Positions 21,361-33,924 of a stretch of DNA of 64,000 bases are shown here, in pieces. This DNA is from Liquidambar formosana (taxonomy: Eukaryota > Streptophyta > Magnoliopsida > Saxifragales > Altingiaceae). A program made the translations under genes and the position numbers. Under the pieces are notes generated by a model, which saw only the letters and a list, made by a program, of their open reading frames with translations, was not told where the DNA came from and did no database searches. Location of the stretch: positions 50,893,666 through 50,957,665 of the forward strand of contig CM077820.1 in NCBI GenBank assembly GCA_039720395.1, given 5' to 3'. Numbering within the stretch: position 1 is the first letter of the stretch; each line of letters begins with the position of its first letter.

Positions 21361-21904
21361 AAAAGCTCAAACTTCATTGCTTGTTTCTCTGTCCAATCTT
21401 CCCTTTGGCTTAGTCTAGGAGCTTAAATGATAAACCTTAGATCTTTGTTCTGTTTTGCTAGTCCACTTTTTGGTTGAAAAACTACCATGGTATTATGTGT
21501 AAGGGTTCTTCATGGGTCCGAACTGTATGCCATGAGACATGTATATATATCCCGCTAAACATGAATCAAAGAACCACATCTCAAGACAACTTGGCTAATC
21601 CATCCACAAGTTGGTCGCTGACGCAAAAGTACCAGCCAAAACCTGATCCGTTTATTGAATCACGGAATGGGCTACTAATAGGTCAAATGGTTCAATCTCC
21701 CCATTTGCATGGCCATGATACAAAAGCACTCATAATGAATGTTTAATAGAAGATTTTGAATTATTATTCTTTTGTAACTAAGTATAATTATATCCTTTGA
21801 ATCAAGTCTATTTGCATACAAAGTAGACACTTACAATATATAATTCGTGTAATGGAGGTTGATAATTAAGTAGAGTCTTAAGATTCCCATCCTAAAATTT
21901 GGTA

Positions 21905-23600
21905 CCCAAGTGGGAAAATGACTCCCACTCTAACATCTACTTTTTTCCCTTTTGTTTTGTAATCATAATCCTCCCCATGATCGTTCCATACTTTATATAA
22001 ACAATTTCCCCTTTTGCAGGACCCCATTAAACTGCTATTAATAAAATTTCATCAATCCAAACTTTTTGAATATTTTTATCCCTCCATGGGACCAAAACTA
22101 GTAATTATAATTTAGTTTTTCTAGTGATGGGAGAAGCATCTCTTGCTTTAGCATATATGGCATCCTCCTTTGGCTAAATAAATTATTTTCTTTGATCAAA
22201 GCTCCAATGCTCAATTATTCTCAACTATATGTAGGGACAATAATAAAGTTTCCGATCTTCTAGTTGATTACGCGTGTGGTACTGCTATTTCTTATTAATT
22301 TCTTTATTAGGCCTGAAGATCTTCTGTTTATATATATGAAGATCTTCTAGCTGTTGCAGAAAAAAACTTTCTTTATCATGACCACGTCTTGGGTTTTTAA
22401 CTTGAGAATTTAGCTCATATTTTCATCATGCATTTTCTCTTCTTATTATTATTATTATTTTTTTTGCCTCGCTAGTATCTTATCCAGTTTGCATTTCGAA
22501 GAATAAGGTAGATATGTCCCTCACTGTCTTGGTGTAATTTTTTGCTCTATCAATAGATTTCCTTCCTTCCGTGCCCCCTCTCTCCCTGTCTTGGTGCAAT
22601 CTTTCCCATCGGCAAAAAAAAGTGCAAGGGCAAAAAGTATAATCTCATGTGCAATGGAATCTCATTTCTGCAAGGGAGAAGCAACTAGACAGTCCATCTA
22701 GACAGGGACTAAAAGAAAAGCACAACACATCAAACGAAAGAAGAAAAGAAAAAAAGTGAAGCGCGCAAAAGCAAAAGATCCTTTTATTGTTCGTTTGGTT
22801 GTGCTATCTTCTTATCTTCCCCATGGTTTAGTCTATGCAACAACTTGATTAACCTTTAGTGAAAGCGTAGATTGGGAAGAGGTGATGGTGGTGGATAATT
22901 AAGGGCAGTACGTGATGAATTAAACCTCACAATTAACCAATCATCTTAGTGAGTTTTCCATCATCAGGCAATGATTATGCAAGAATAATATAGGATCATA
23001 TCTATTGTTAAGATCTAGAATGCACAATAAATTTAGCCTAATTCTTTATGCAAGAGCTTAGGTACATCTGTTGAAGTCATCTTGAGATGACCAACATAAA
23101 CTCTAATGTCTGCAGGAAAACCAAGAGACTAAATCTTCCTTCTCGATCCCTCTCTTGCCATCATGTAGTTAGCCCTAATTCTCTAGAGATTGAGAATAAA
23201 TGAGCATCAATCATTGAGAGAAGAGGAGACCTAATCTTTGTATAGAGCTGAAGCCCTAATAGTCTTTCCCACCATAGACTCTTATTAAAAAACCTAAGCA
23301 CCTACACAAATTCTACCATATCACATAACATGATCCCACCCTATTAAGATACAACATAACTCAATAAATCCTTATGATCACAACCACTATAAAATGGATA
23401 TTTTCAGCCCTTTTATTTTAGGTCACATAATCAATCCGGTTTTCACAGACTAAAAGTATGAGGTCAAATCAATGTAAACCCAAAATAATGAAAAAACTCT
23501 CGCAGATTACCCTTAGATCTTTGTTCTTTTCTAGTGTACTTATTTGTTGAAAACTACTACGGTTCTAGAGTTCTCCATATATAGGTTCTGACTGCTGCTC
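21905..23600. repeat. Diverged duplicate of the CNL A upstream region
   Basis: Matches 19750-21550 in the same order: a block with CTTTTGCAGGACCCCATTAAACTG-like text (22008-22035 against about 19868-19895), a block with GCAACTAGACAG (22681 against 21058), and a block around CCTTAGATCTTTGTTCT (23513 against 21434). About 650 bases at 22861-23510 have no counterpart. No gene is seen here; 21474-21746 is open but unrecognised. Confidence 0.6.
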
Positions 23601-24069
23601 CTAATGCAATGAGAGTATGAGACAAATAAATGGTCCCATAGTGTAAGAACCTGACCTATGGTTCCAAGCAAGAACCCTTGTTGGAGTCCATAATTCAAAC
23701 CTGACACAGTTGGACGTTGCTTTTATTGACGTGTCACAATCTCACACAAAGTCAAGCACAAACCAACAACCTTTGGGCCTAAGAGAGCAGATGATACAAA
23801 TCCATACCTTATTCAACCATCTTATTCGATCAACCAGATACTAATAGCTAGGGGTGTGTTCTACGGTATTTCTCTTTTAAAGATTTGTCTCTTGCTGCAT
23901 ATAGTTAGACTTGTGCCCCATCAAATGAAATTTTATTTTAGTTAAATAATATGCGTCAAACAACATTTATCCCCATGCCTTATGTTATTTGAAAGTTTGA
24001 AACCCGAGTTTGGTTAGACATTTCTTCTCCAAAATATCCCTCTACCTTTCATACACTATCTTCAAGCAA

Positions 24070-25310
24070 ATGAGGAAGATGAAGGACCACGGCTCTTGCT
24101 GTGGAGTATCAAAGGGGTGGGATCTATACAAAACCAATTCCTCAAGCACAAAACCTCCATCCTCTTTCTGTGAACCCTGCTGCCGCTTTTCACTCGCCGT
24201 GATCCAAAAAGCCACCAACAACTTCGACAATGATTACATCATCGGAGTAGGCGCGCGGTTTTGGCAACGTATACAAAGGCTGCATCGATGGCCGCGACAT
24301 GATGGTTGCCATCAAGAGGTTGAACCCAGGGTCAAGCCAGGGAGCCCATGAGCTCAAGACTGAGATCGAGTTGCTCTCACAGCTCCGTCACCCTCATGTA
24401 CGTAGTCTCTTTCATAGGCTACTGCAACGACAATCGTGAGATGATTCTTGTACATCAGATGATTCTTGTATATGATTACATGATCAGTGGGACTCTACGC
24501 GACCATCTCTACGGAACAGAGAATGATCCACTACCGTGGAAACAGAGGCTTGAGATATGCATAGGTGCAGCAAAAGGATTACTCTATCTTCAAGCAGGTT
24601 TGAAGCGGACAACCATAATTCACAGAGACGTGAAGAGCACCAACATATTGTTGGACCAGAATTGGGTGGCTAAGCTTTCTGATTTCAGGTTGTCCAAGAT
24701 CGTTTCCAGCAAGCTCCTTAGGCGTGTGGATACGTTAGTTAAGGGTACATCGGGGTATTTGGATCCGGAATACGCAAGGAAGCAACTACTTACAGAGAAA
24801 TCTGACGTGTATTCATTTGGTGTCGTGTTGCTTGAGGTGTTGTGTGCTAGGAAACCACTTAATGATAAGCTTGACGATAATGAATTTAGTCTAGCTCGTT
24901 GGGCTCACAGATGTATTCGGGAGGGGACTGTTGATCGGATCATTGATCCTTATCTGATGGGGAAAATCGCGCACATTTGTTTGAATGTATTTGTGGCTAT
25001 CGCCATGAGCTGCTTAGGTGATCGTGGAACTGAAAGACCTATGATGGGAGATGTGGTGGAAGGCCTTGAGTTTGCACTTCAGCTGCAGGAAGGTGCAGAT
25101 AGTGCTGCAATCGAGGAAATTGATTTTGATGGTGAGTCTCACAATGGATACATCTATATAGGGAGCGACATGGTCTCAAGGCAAGGTGGACGCGTATTGA
25201 CTCCGAGTAGTACCAGTAGGTCCACAATGGGTACTACTATTAGGGAACTGAGCTTTCATGGTTTTGATTCGGATAGTATGACATCTGAGGAGGTGGAAGA
25301 GGTGGAGTAG
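24070..25310 (+). pseudogene. Kinase copy 5: Pto/FERONIA-like kinase with two 4-bp frameshifts
   Basis: Starts at ATG 24070 (MRKMKDHGSCCG). An extra GCGC in the glycine-loop codons (about 24250-24256) and another about 4-bp insertion at the HPHL codons (about 24398) break the frame. A short duplication gives MILVHQMILVY. From 24400 on the frame is open to the stop at 25310: HRDVKSTN intact, but DFG is DFR. This copy has the longest C-terminal tail (GGRVLTPSSTS ... SEEVEEVE), similar to full CrRLK1L receptors and probably ancestral. It is not expected to be an active kinase. Confidence 0.87.
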
Positions 25311-25466
25311 GTGTACTATGCCACCACAAATTCGAATCCGAATGAGCAATAAATCCGGAGATAATGTAATAGAGATTTCATGTCCCGGCAATACAGGCTA
25401 GTTCTCGAATAAATGTGTGCTTCAATTGATGCCTTATGCATGAAGAAAGAGTAATGCTATATAACC

Positions 25467-25632
25467 GCGACTGATCCCCTAAGCACGTGCAATCCCTCTG
25501 TCCTACATGTACAAGGGCAATTACAGGACAAAATTCATAAGAGTGGCCTTGAGGGGAACTAATGAGATCGAGTTGAACCTAAGACCTTATGCTTAGCAAG
25601 AGGTCCTAGCACCACTATGTTCTTATCAGTTT
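25467..25632 (-). mobile_element. tRNA-derived SINE, minus strand
   Basis: On the - strand the sequence has an A-box-like CATAGTGGTGCTAGG and a B-box AGGTTCAACTC at tRNA-like spacing. It is flanked by a 15-bp direct repeat, TAATGCTAT(A/G)TAACC, at 25452-25466 and 25633-25647, one mismatch. Confidence 0.75.
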
Positions 25633-25649
25633 AATGCTATGTAACCTAA

Positions 25650-27233
25650 CTCATAGAGTTATGGGTTTAGAAATGTTTGACAACTAGAAGAGGATTGTTG
25701 AAGTATGTTGAGCAAATCAGAGGATTTAAGATTTAATTGAAAGAAGCTATAATTCACATATTAATTTCTTTGGAAAATGTGTGCTAGACATAAGCAAGTA
25801 ATGCAACCGGATGATAATTCCCCCACCCTCATGTGAGAGGATGGAATTCTCGCACCGCAAGATCATTTAGCATTACTCTATTTTTCTAGTATTGCTACAA
25901 CCACAGGATATTATAACTAGATAAATTCACGACGTGGCATTACTTTTCTTCTTAAATACAAAATTAAATGGGCTCAATTTTGTTTTACTAACTTTTCATT
26001 ACCACATTTCCTATTTTTTAAAATAGATTTCTCTATAGTTTTATTTTGGGATTTTTTGTCATAGCCCCTTACTCTAAAAGTTTGTTTACAATCACTCTAA
26101 CAATATTTTCTTTAACCTAATAACCCCTTTTGCCTCTTTTCAAACCAAAATACCCTTTTATAAATATAAGCCTACGCTCTCTCCCTCGATGTCTCCCATG
26201 GTTCTCGCCGACAACGACTCCCATCGCAATCGAGCTTCTATCACCCTTCCGGGGATCCTATCGGAGACGACAACTCGCAGAGCCACCCCATACACACATA
26301 GCCAACCGCAAACCTCTCTCCTTCGAGACACAGCTCTTTATATTCTATAGCAAAACTCACCGTGGATCTTCCTTCTCCAACGAAACTTGTTGTAACTCCA
26401 CACCATCGTCGTCAAAAGACCACCACCATCAACTAGATTTGAGAAAAAGAGGTAGGCACTAGATATGAAACAAAAAAAGGGGTAGGCACAAGATCTAGAC
26501 AAAAATAATAATAATACTAATAACAATAATTGGAGGATTGCATCCATTGTTGCTTACCAGCCCTATCCTGATTTCATAGTCGTTGGCCAAGAAGTTGTTG
26601 AATTTGTATACAAAATAGTATAGTTTAATATTTTATGCTTTGAAAAATTTATTCAGAAAATAATAACAGTTTATTATTTTGTGCTTTGAAAAAATTATAT
26701 AAAAAATAATAACAACTTACTATGTTATGCTATAAAAAAGCACTACGATGGTGTGAAGTCAAACACCAAGTAGCAGCTACCAAAAAACACACTTTACGCC
26801 GTGTTGCTTTTCTCAAATTTACAATTTTGTGCTTCGAAAAACTTATACAGAAAATAGTAACAGTTTATTATTTTATCTTTGAAAAATATAGATAAAAAAC
26901 AGTAACAACTTACTATTTTATGCTATAAAAAAACATTACAATGAAGTGAACTCAAACACCAAGCGCCACCCCCCAAAAATGGAGTCAGTTTTGCCGACCG
27001 ATCTAGAGTTGAAAACAAAGACGGCTTAAATAAAGATTTGGAGTTGCAAACAGAGTAAAAAAATATATATACAGATTTGGAGTTTGGTGATGGTTGTCGT
27101 CGAAGAAAGTTATTAGCATCGAAAAGAAGCCGTCGCTGGTGGCTGGCGTTGGAGAAGAAGCTGTTGAAGAAGGAAATCCAACCGTCGCTGGCTTCTCTTC
27201 TTTAAGCCATGGTCCACTTCTCTCCCTCTCTCT

Positions 27234-27264
<31 letters not shown>

Positions 27265-27621
27265 TATGTTGTTACCAGATCTAGTTTCCAAATCTAGTTC
27301 CATAGTCGAAGGTCCCTTTCTTCTTCTTCTTCAAATTAGTTATATTTGAAGCCACAAAAGCAAACCCCCAAAAACAAGGGTATTATTGGAATTAAAAAAA
27401 AAAAGGATTTCCTTATCATTAATAAAAATAATAAAAGATGGGCTTAAGGAGTTAAAAATTCTTACGATGGAGTCATTGTTAAAGGAAGACCCCTTATAGG
27501 GGTAATTGCTAATATTTCCTTTAAGCATCTACAAATTATATCTTGGTATAGTACTCTTCACATTGCTTTTGGGTTCCACATTTGGCATTGTTTCCAGCAT
27601 CATTTTAGCTACTTCTGTTTA
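25650..27621. other. AT-rich intergenic region
   Basis: No recognisable gene. It holds a tandem repeat at 26625-26965 and a poly-C run of about 26-28 bases at 27233-27260. Short open frames here (for example 26130-26462) have no family motifs. Confidence 0.45.
26625..26965. repeat. Two-copy tandem repeat of about 190 bp
   Basis: Blocks with TTTTGTGCTTTGAAAAA, AATA(A/G)TAACAGTTTATTATTTT, AACAACTTACTAT(G/T)TTATGCTATAAAAAA and a CAAACACCAAG end occur twice. Function unknown; probably transposon-derived. Confidence 0.6.
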
Positions 27622-28075
27622 CTAGATATAGCACACGTGCATTGCACGTGAATATTTTTAAATACAAAATAATAAATACATAAGGATTTTATATTTTTTC
27701 ATAAAAGATAAAGTTTAAAATTCAAAAGTATATTTTTTTTTTAATAATTAAAATTGTCAACGAAAGATTAAAAACTCTTTAGATATACATTCAGAATTTT
27801 TTTTCTTCATAAAACTGAATATTTAAAGAGTTTATATTCATATATATTATCATACAACTTGATAGTTGCTCTAAGAAAAACAATTTGAGTAAGAATCTAA
27901 CTTTAATTTGTTAAGAGTTTGAGTTAAAATCTAACTTTCATTTGTTACCAAATTATAAGAATGTTTACTATGTGTTTCAATTAAAGGAAGAGTAGATATA
28001 TATATATATATAAACAAGGGTATATTGGTCGTTCAAAAGTTTTTCTGAGATTCAGCCTTTTATAGGTAGTATAGA
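27622..28075 (-). mobile_element. Short non-autonomous Helitron
   Basis: Read on the - strand it begins TCTATACTACCTATAAAAGG and ends with a hairpin (CACGTGCAATGCACGTG) followed by CTAG. It is flanked by A and T as Helitrons require (between A and T on the - strand). 454 bp, no coding capacity. Helitrons transpose by rolling-circle replication using a partner's Rep/helicase. Confidence 0.8.
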
Positions 28076-28181
28076 TTTATTTATCTATTTTTGCTTAAAC
28101 AAATATTGTTTAGTTGTTGGATATCAATCAGATGTCATGAAATCGGTTTTTAACACATGCTACCTATATATAAGTAACTAA

Positions 28182-28486
28182 GGACTTGTTTGGTTGTCTA
28201 ATTTGAAATTAAACAATTCAAGAAATTTTACATAGTATTGAAAGTACAATCTATCAATTTGAATTAACAAATTCAAGAAAATGAATGTCATCATCACAAA
28301 TAAGAGTGAAAATTTAAAATAATGGTATTTCATGATTTCTTTAGAATTGATTCTATAATATCAACTATAGTGATACTCCAACATTTTAAAATATTCTAAT
28401 TTAAGGTGATTGATTTATGCCTTCAACTCTGTGTAAAATTTATTAAATTATTTAATTTTGAATTAATTATATGCCTACACAGGTCC
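28182..28486. mobile_element. Tourist-like MITE, 305 bp
   Basis: Imperfect inverted ends GGACTTGTTTGG / CCTACACAGGTCC with TAA on both sides (28179-28181, 28487-28489). AT-rich and without coding sequence. Confidence 0.6.
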
Positions 28487-28673
28487 TAATTGTATGTGTA
28501 CATCCACACACAAAAATAAATCCAAGTTAAATTGGAATTCCTTTTTGTGATTGCAGAAAATTTTTATCTTTTTTCAAAAAAAAACATTTTTCTAGGTGGA
28601 ATCCTTTTTCTTTTCATTTAAAATATTTGATGAAAGGAAGAAACTAGCAAACAAAAGTAATTGAAGAAGAACA

Positions 28674-28815
28674 TGGGTGAGACCGTCCCACCACCGTTGC
28701 TGTGAGACTAGCCACTCACAATCATGGATTAGTCTATTTTTGGACCCCACAACAGATTGATCCATGGTTGTAAGTGATTGGTCTCACAGCCACGGTGGTG
28801 AAACGGTCTCACCCA
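28674..28815. mobile_element. Foldback MITE, 142 bp
   Basis: Nearly the whole sequence is an inverted repeat: TGGGTGAGACCGT at the left and ACGGTCTCACCCA at the right, continuing through GTGAGAC.AGCCA and CAATCATGG to its centre. No clear target duplication is seen. Confidence 0.7.
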
Positions 28816-29690
28816 AGTTTTTCTCAAGTTATTAACCCAAACAATCAATATTTGGGACGCAAGCATTCTTGAATTACATCATACTTGTCTGACATATTTG
28901 GTGGATTCTCTAAAAGAAAGATGAACATCAGAGATGGTAATATCTTTTGTAGAAGTTGGGTTCTTTTTCATTTCATTTCCGATCGACCACAATATCTCAC
29001 GTCATACACCCAAAAGGAGACCAAAGCTTCACACTTGAAGCCCTTGAGTCAAGCTCAACTGTACCACAATGTTCCACTTTTTTATTTTTTTATTTTTTTG
29101 GGTGGGGCTGGGTTCTTTTTCTCTTTTATTTCCTACCACTACATTCGACTTTATCTCGCTGAAATAGCATGCTTAACGCGAACCTGCTTAGAGAATCCCA
29201 AAAAGATTATTAATTGATTATAGATAAAGAAGGGGCATAAAGGGCCCGGGAGACCATTATCTTGTTTCCTTACAAAATCATGAGTTTAACAAGGGAATCA
29301 CATATTCGTGAATGATCGTTGGGTCTAGTGACATGTCCTATCTCAATAGGAGTGTGAGATTTACGAAAATCTTAGTTTCAACTCTGTATGGATACGTGTG
29401 TGGGTATATGTGTTCTCCTATTATTTGGCAAAAAGAAAAAAAAAAAACAAGTGAATCACATATTCACAAGACTTTATAAAAGTTAATTTTTAATATAATT
29501 ATGAGAGGCCGATGATAATGTTCGAAATTTGACCCCTCCCATGGGGACTAGCAGATGTTTTTTGAGTGTCTAACAGATGTGGAGCGAGCAGTAATCCTAC
29601 CTATGTTTGGAATTAGTCATATAAAAAATTGGAATATTCCCTCTTACCTATTGGTCTTCCACTCCCTAAATTTGGAGTAGTGGCTCACTA
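28816..29690. other. Intergenic, nothing recognised
   Basis: AT-rich sequence. The open frame at 28885-29217 has no recognisable domain. No repeat boundary was found. Confidence 0.4.
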
Positions 29691-32069
29691 TCTAACACCT
29701 TAATAAAAGAGAATAGGGTGTTTTACTGTAGATTTACTGTTCACAGCAAATTTCGTGAGAGCTTTTCTTGTAGATGCACTGTTTATGCCAAAAATTGTGA
29801 GAGCTTTTCCTGTAGATCTACTATTCATGTCACGTTGTTAGTCAGTTTGTAGTAAATTGACTATCAACTTTTTAGGAGTTTGTCCTTGTGAATCATATCA
29901 CGTTGACAGTTAGATCTACTATTCATGTCACGTTGTTAGTCAGTTTGTAGTAAATTGACTATCAACTTTTTAGGAGTTTGTCCTTGTGAATCATATCATG
30001 TTGATAGTCAGTTTGTAGTAAATTGACTATCAACTTTTCAGGAGTTTGTCCTTGTGAATCATATCACGTTGACAGTTAGTTTGTCGCAAGTTAACAATCA
30101 GCTTTTCAGCTTTCCTGATGGATGAGACAGCCGTTCTCAAGCTTTGGGAAGCATATCATATCATATCACGTTGATAGTCACTTGGTAGCAAGTTGACTAT
30201 CAATCTTTTAACTTTTTGTTTTGAAGCATGTCATGTTGATAGTCATTTTGTAACAAGTTGACAACCAACTTTTCAACTTTTTTAATTGATCAGAGAGCCA
30301 TTCTCGAGGTCTGTGAATCTATCACATTGATAGTTAGTTTGTAACAAGTTGGCAATCAACTTTTTAACTTCTTCTCCAATTGATCAGATAGCCATACGAT
30401 TGGCATCAAACATAGCGGGCAGAGGATTTCATTGCTTTTTGTTTTTTTTCTTCTTATGCACTTTTCTCTCGTCTTTGGAACTGTTGTGATCTAAGCAAAA
30501 ATTTGGAAATCTGAAGTTGGGGTTCTGCATTGAGGTAAATTTTGTTGCACATTTTTTTTTTGCTTTTTCTATTGTAATTTCTTTGCTCTTTGTATTATAA
30601 TTGTCGTGATCTAATTGGTAAAAAACTTCATTTTCCTTTTCTTTTGCTTTTGTTTGGCACGCAAGAAAATGAGAAAATTGTTTAGTTTCATCCCAAAGAA
30701 TACAGTACATGAAAATTGTCTAAGTCTATTTGTAATATGGCAAGAATCATATAAATTTGTCTGGTACCGTGTTTGTATGTGTGTATTATGGCAAGATAAT
30801 TGTCTATTTTTCTCAATGTGTTTGTAATATGGCAAGAATCATACAAATTTGTCTGGGTGCCGTGTTTGTATGTGTGTATTAGCCCACTTACTATTTGAAG
30901 TGACTAACTTATCATTTTAAGTGACCTTATGGATATGATATCCAATTTTTTGCTATGGTACCATAGAATTAGCCTTTCTAATGCAATGAATTTATTAAAT
31001 TTTCACCAAATCAGATCAGCACAAAATGATGGTCATCATTTTTTATGTTCTCAGGTAACGTTTGGGGTGCGGACATATCAACTTTGTTGACGGCAAGGTA
31101 TTTTTTATTATTTCCACTGATAATCATATTTTATTATATTATCTATTAAAATTTATTTATCTGTATTTCATAGGTTTTATTTTTTCCTTCATTCTATTTA
31201 ATTCATGATCATAGTTGTTTTGGGATTGACCTTATAAAAAAAATTTAGTTGTTTTGGGATTGTGAATTTTTTTTCTTAATATATAATATAGCGAATAGGT
31301 CATTGATGATAGAGATAGTTCAAAATAGGTGCATTCATGGTGATAAAGACGATGGAAAATGAATTGAGTAGGGGAAATGGCGAAAGTTGATTGATGCAAA
31401 TCAAGGAATAGAATATAGGATGGAAATGATATAGCCGCATTTATAGTTCTTTTAAAAGAAAAAGCAACAAATTATTTAATTTGTATGTTGTTATGTGCAG
31501 ATCATTTTCTACATATAGATGTTTGCTTTTTTTAGAAAGGGGCTTTGTAATGGAAACAAGACTTCTGGTCTAGATTTGCAGCAGCTTAGTTCGCAAGACG
31601 TAACATATAGTTGAGTTATTTTTTTGGAAAAATAAGAAATAAAATTTTCTAATGTATTTTAGAAGGATTTCAAATTATTTATGGTGATCTTCTCTGCCAT
31701 CTTAGGTAACTATCTTCTTATGTTAGAAGTGGTAACTATAGAGCTATTAGTATAAACATTATTCCATAAGAGAGATATATGAAGACTACCTTGATGGCCT
31801 CGGCATTACATTTTGATTGTTTAGCTCACATGGTTGATTACGTGGCAACTTCTATGCTTTACCAATAGCTACAACAGGATAGTTTTATTTATAATGTCTA
31901 AGAGATCATCCTAAACAATGATGTAAAACTTTATTTTGCTCTTTATATACCTAAGGTACTTATTTTACATTCATAGTCTAATACACAGCATTACCTCTCA
32001 AAGTCCACATATCACATCACAACTTGGCAAACAATATTAGGCATGTGCGTAGCACGTCTGCCCTCCTAG
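29691..32069 (+). mobile_element. Candidate Helitron, 2.4 kb
   Basis: Begins TCTAACACCTTAATAAAAG, preceded by A, and ends with an imperfect GGCA...TGCC hairpin followed by CCTCCTAG and T (CTAG at 32066-32069). These fit Helitron ends, and no target duplication is present. It contains a hairpin-repeat array (29826-30370), a 95-bp tandem duplication (about 30719-30880) and no helicase. The 5' end is the less certain boundary. Confidence 0.5.
29826..30370 (+). repeat. Tandem hairpin repeats
   Basis: About seven units, some separated by a GGAGTTTGTCCTTGTGAATC spacer. The best units form an 11-bp perfect stem, GTTGATAGTCA ... TGACTATCAAC, around a GT-rich loop (for example near 30000-30035). Others carry substitutions, partly matched on the other arm. 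Confidence 0.7.
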
Positions 32070-32517
32070 TGAACATCAAAAAGAGGAACATGAGAGCTGC
32101 TAATTATAATCAGAAGCCAATTTGGCACATTGTTTTTTGCACTACAGATTTGGACTCCCTGGAGCTGGAGAAACAGAAGGGCCCTTGAGCCCACCTATGT
32201 CCAATCAAGGGACTCGATCCAATTTATCCTTTTCAAGGCCCAAGATTTTTACCAAGCAGAAATCCACAGAGAAACACTCTAAACCAAGATTGTTTACAAG
32301 TCTGTGTGGGTATATGATGTTTCACATGGGTTGTTAGGAGAATAGTTTGGGCTAAAACCTTGGTGGGAGTAAGATCTGGAATACCCTCAATCGTTAATCC
32401 AAAAAAAAAAAAATAATAACAATAATAAAATAAATAAATGACACCCAAAACCAAACCAAGCCTAATGCCAAACAAGTAAATTCACTCGTAACTTTGATCT
32501 TGATAAATAGGTTTAAG

Positions 32518-33560
32518 TTGAACATTAATGGAAGCTCTAAGGGTGTGTTTGGTATGCGGGAATAGACGTGCAGGAATGGGAATCCTATTCCCATTCCAAT
32601 TGATTCCTATGTTTAGTTAACTAATTGACATGAGGATTAAATCTGGGAATAGAGTTTATGTAGGAATGAAATACCCAAGTTTGTGGGAATCTCAAACCCA
32701 CATTAAACGTAGGTTTCTGATTACCATACCTAAGGAATAGGTTTCAAAATAGAAAAAATTCCCAAATATACCCACGATCATTCCCGCGAAAGGAGTATCC
32801 ATCTAGCACGTCTTCCACAACAATACATCAACCAAGCTTCATCCAAAAGCTGCTTTCTTCAATAAAATTCCTATTATCGTCTTCTTATAAAAAAAAAAAA
32901 AAAAAAATAAAATAGCTAGACTTCCCCTCTACCTATCAAGTTTAGAGTATAGAAAATAATATTATAACAGTAATTATAACAATAGAAATAAATAATAATG
33001 GAAATTGTTATTGCATGAGGTGGGCATTTTTTAATTATTATTTTAGAAGTTGATTGCGCTTTAGAACCAAAAAACAATAAAAATTGGAAGTTAAATCAAC
33101 ATCAATCAAGCATTGTAGGAAGGGGTTTTTTTGGAAAATTAAATTAAATATGATTCCATTCCTATATTAAATTGGTTTCACCAAACGCTGGAATGGAAAT
33201 GAAAATTTGATTCCCACGTAAAATTTGGTGCATCCAAATGTTGGTAAGGTAATGGGTATGGGTATCCTAAGAATGGGAATCTAACTCCCAGGAATGTTGT
33301 GCCCATTCTCATTAATCCATTCCCGCAAACCAAACGCACCCTAAGGGAAATCCTGGCATCGCAGGATCAGGAAGTCTTATTAGAGATGAGGCGCGGAGAC
33401 GGTTAGTGGGCTTTGTTGCTAACATTGGAGTCAGCACGGTCACTACGACAGTGCTTTGGGCCATTTTCTATTGACTAAGGTTTTCCTGGGAGGAGGGGTT
33501 CAAATATGCCATGGTGGAATCTGATTCTCAAAGTTGCTATAAAGCTACTCCTCCATTACA
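32518..33560 (+). pseudogene. LINE RNase H relic split by a MITE
   Basis: Joining 32518-32540 with 33345 onward gives LNINGSSK then GNPGIAGSGSLIRDEARRR and LVGFVANIG, the start of the plant LINE-type RNase H domain, ending in a stop at about 33472. Further fragments in other frames (AMVESDSQ near 33510) match the same domain. It is a dead retrotransposon piece. Confidence 0.75.
32541..33341. mobile_element. Harbinger/Tourist-like MITE, 801 bp
   Basis: Terminal repeats GGGTGTGTTTGGTATGCGGG / CCCGCAAACCAAACGCACC(C), flanked by TAA (32538-32540, 33342-33344). AT-rich interior with subterminal GGAATGGGAATC / GATTCCCA repeats. It interrupts the RNase H relic. Confidence 0.85.
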
Positions 33561-33924
33561 CTTCACAATATAATCAGAAACAGCTCCTGATTGAGGCGTA
33601 TGAAAGGGAGGTTAGCTAGACAATGGACTTGCCAATCATGGCCCAACTCTCCAATTTGGGCTCAGAGTCTTTAGACAGCGGCAAGGTTGAGTCCTACAAT
33701 TCATTAGGAAAGACAACACGGGTCTCTCTCTCCCCTTCAGTTCATATGTAATTTTCTTGTTTTTGGGGCCATTGCCTCCCTTGCAAACCAGGGGGAAAAA
33801 AGGGTCGGGCCTGGTGAGAGAGGAGGGGCGAAGAAATAGAAGGTTCAAGAAATCATGCCCGAACTCATACTCTTTGTAACTTATCCGATAATAATAAAGA
33901 ATGAGAAATAGAAGGTTCAAGATT

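Noticed and set aside
3094..25310. Interpretation of the kinases as full FERONIA receptors
   Set aside because: No malectin-like ectodomain, signal peptide or membrane span is found upstream; N-termini are short and shared among copies.
26130..26462. 110-residue open frame
   Set aside because: No family motif, low-complexity Ser/His-rich text, no homologous copy in the window.
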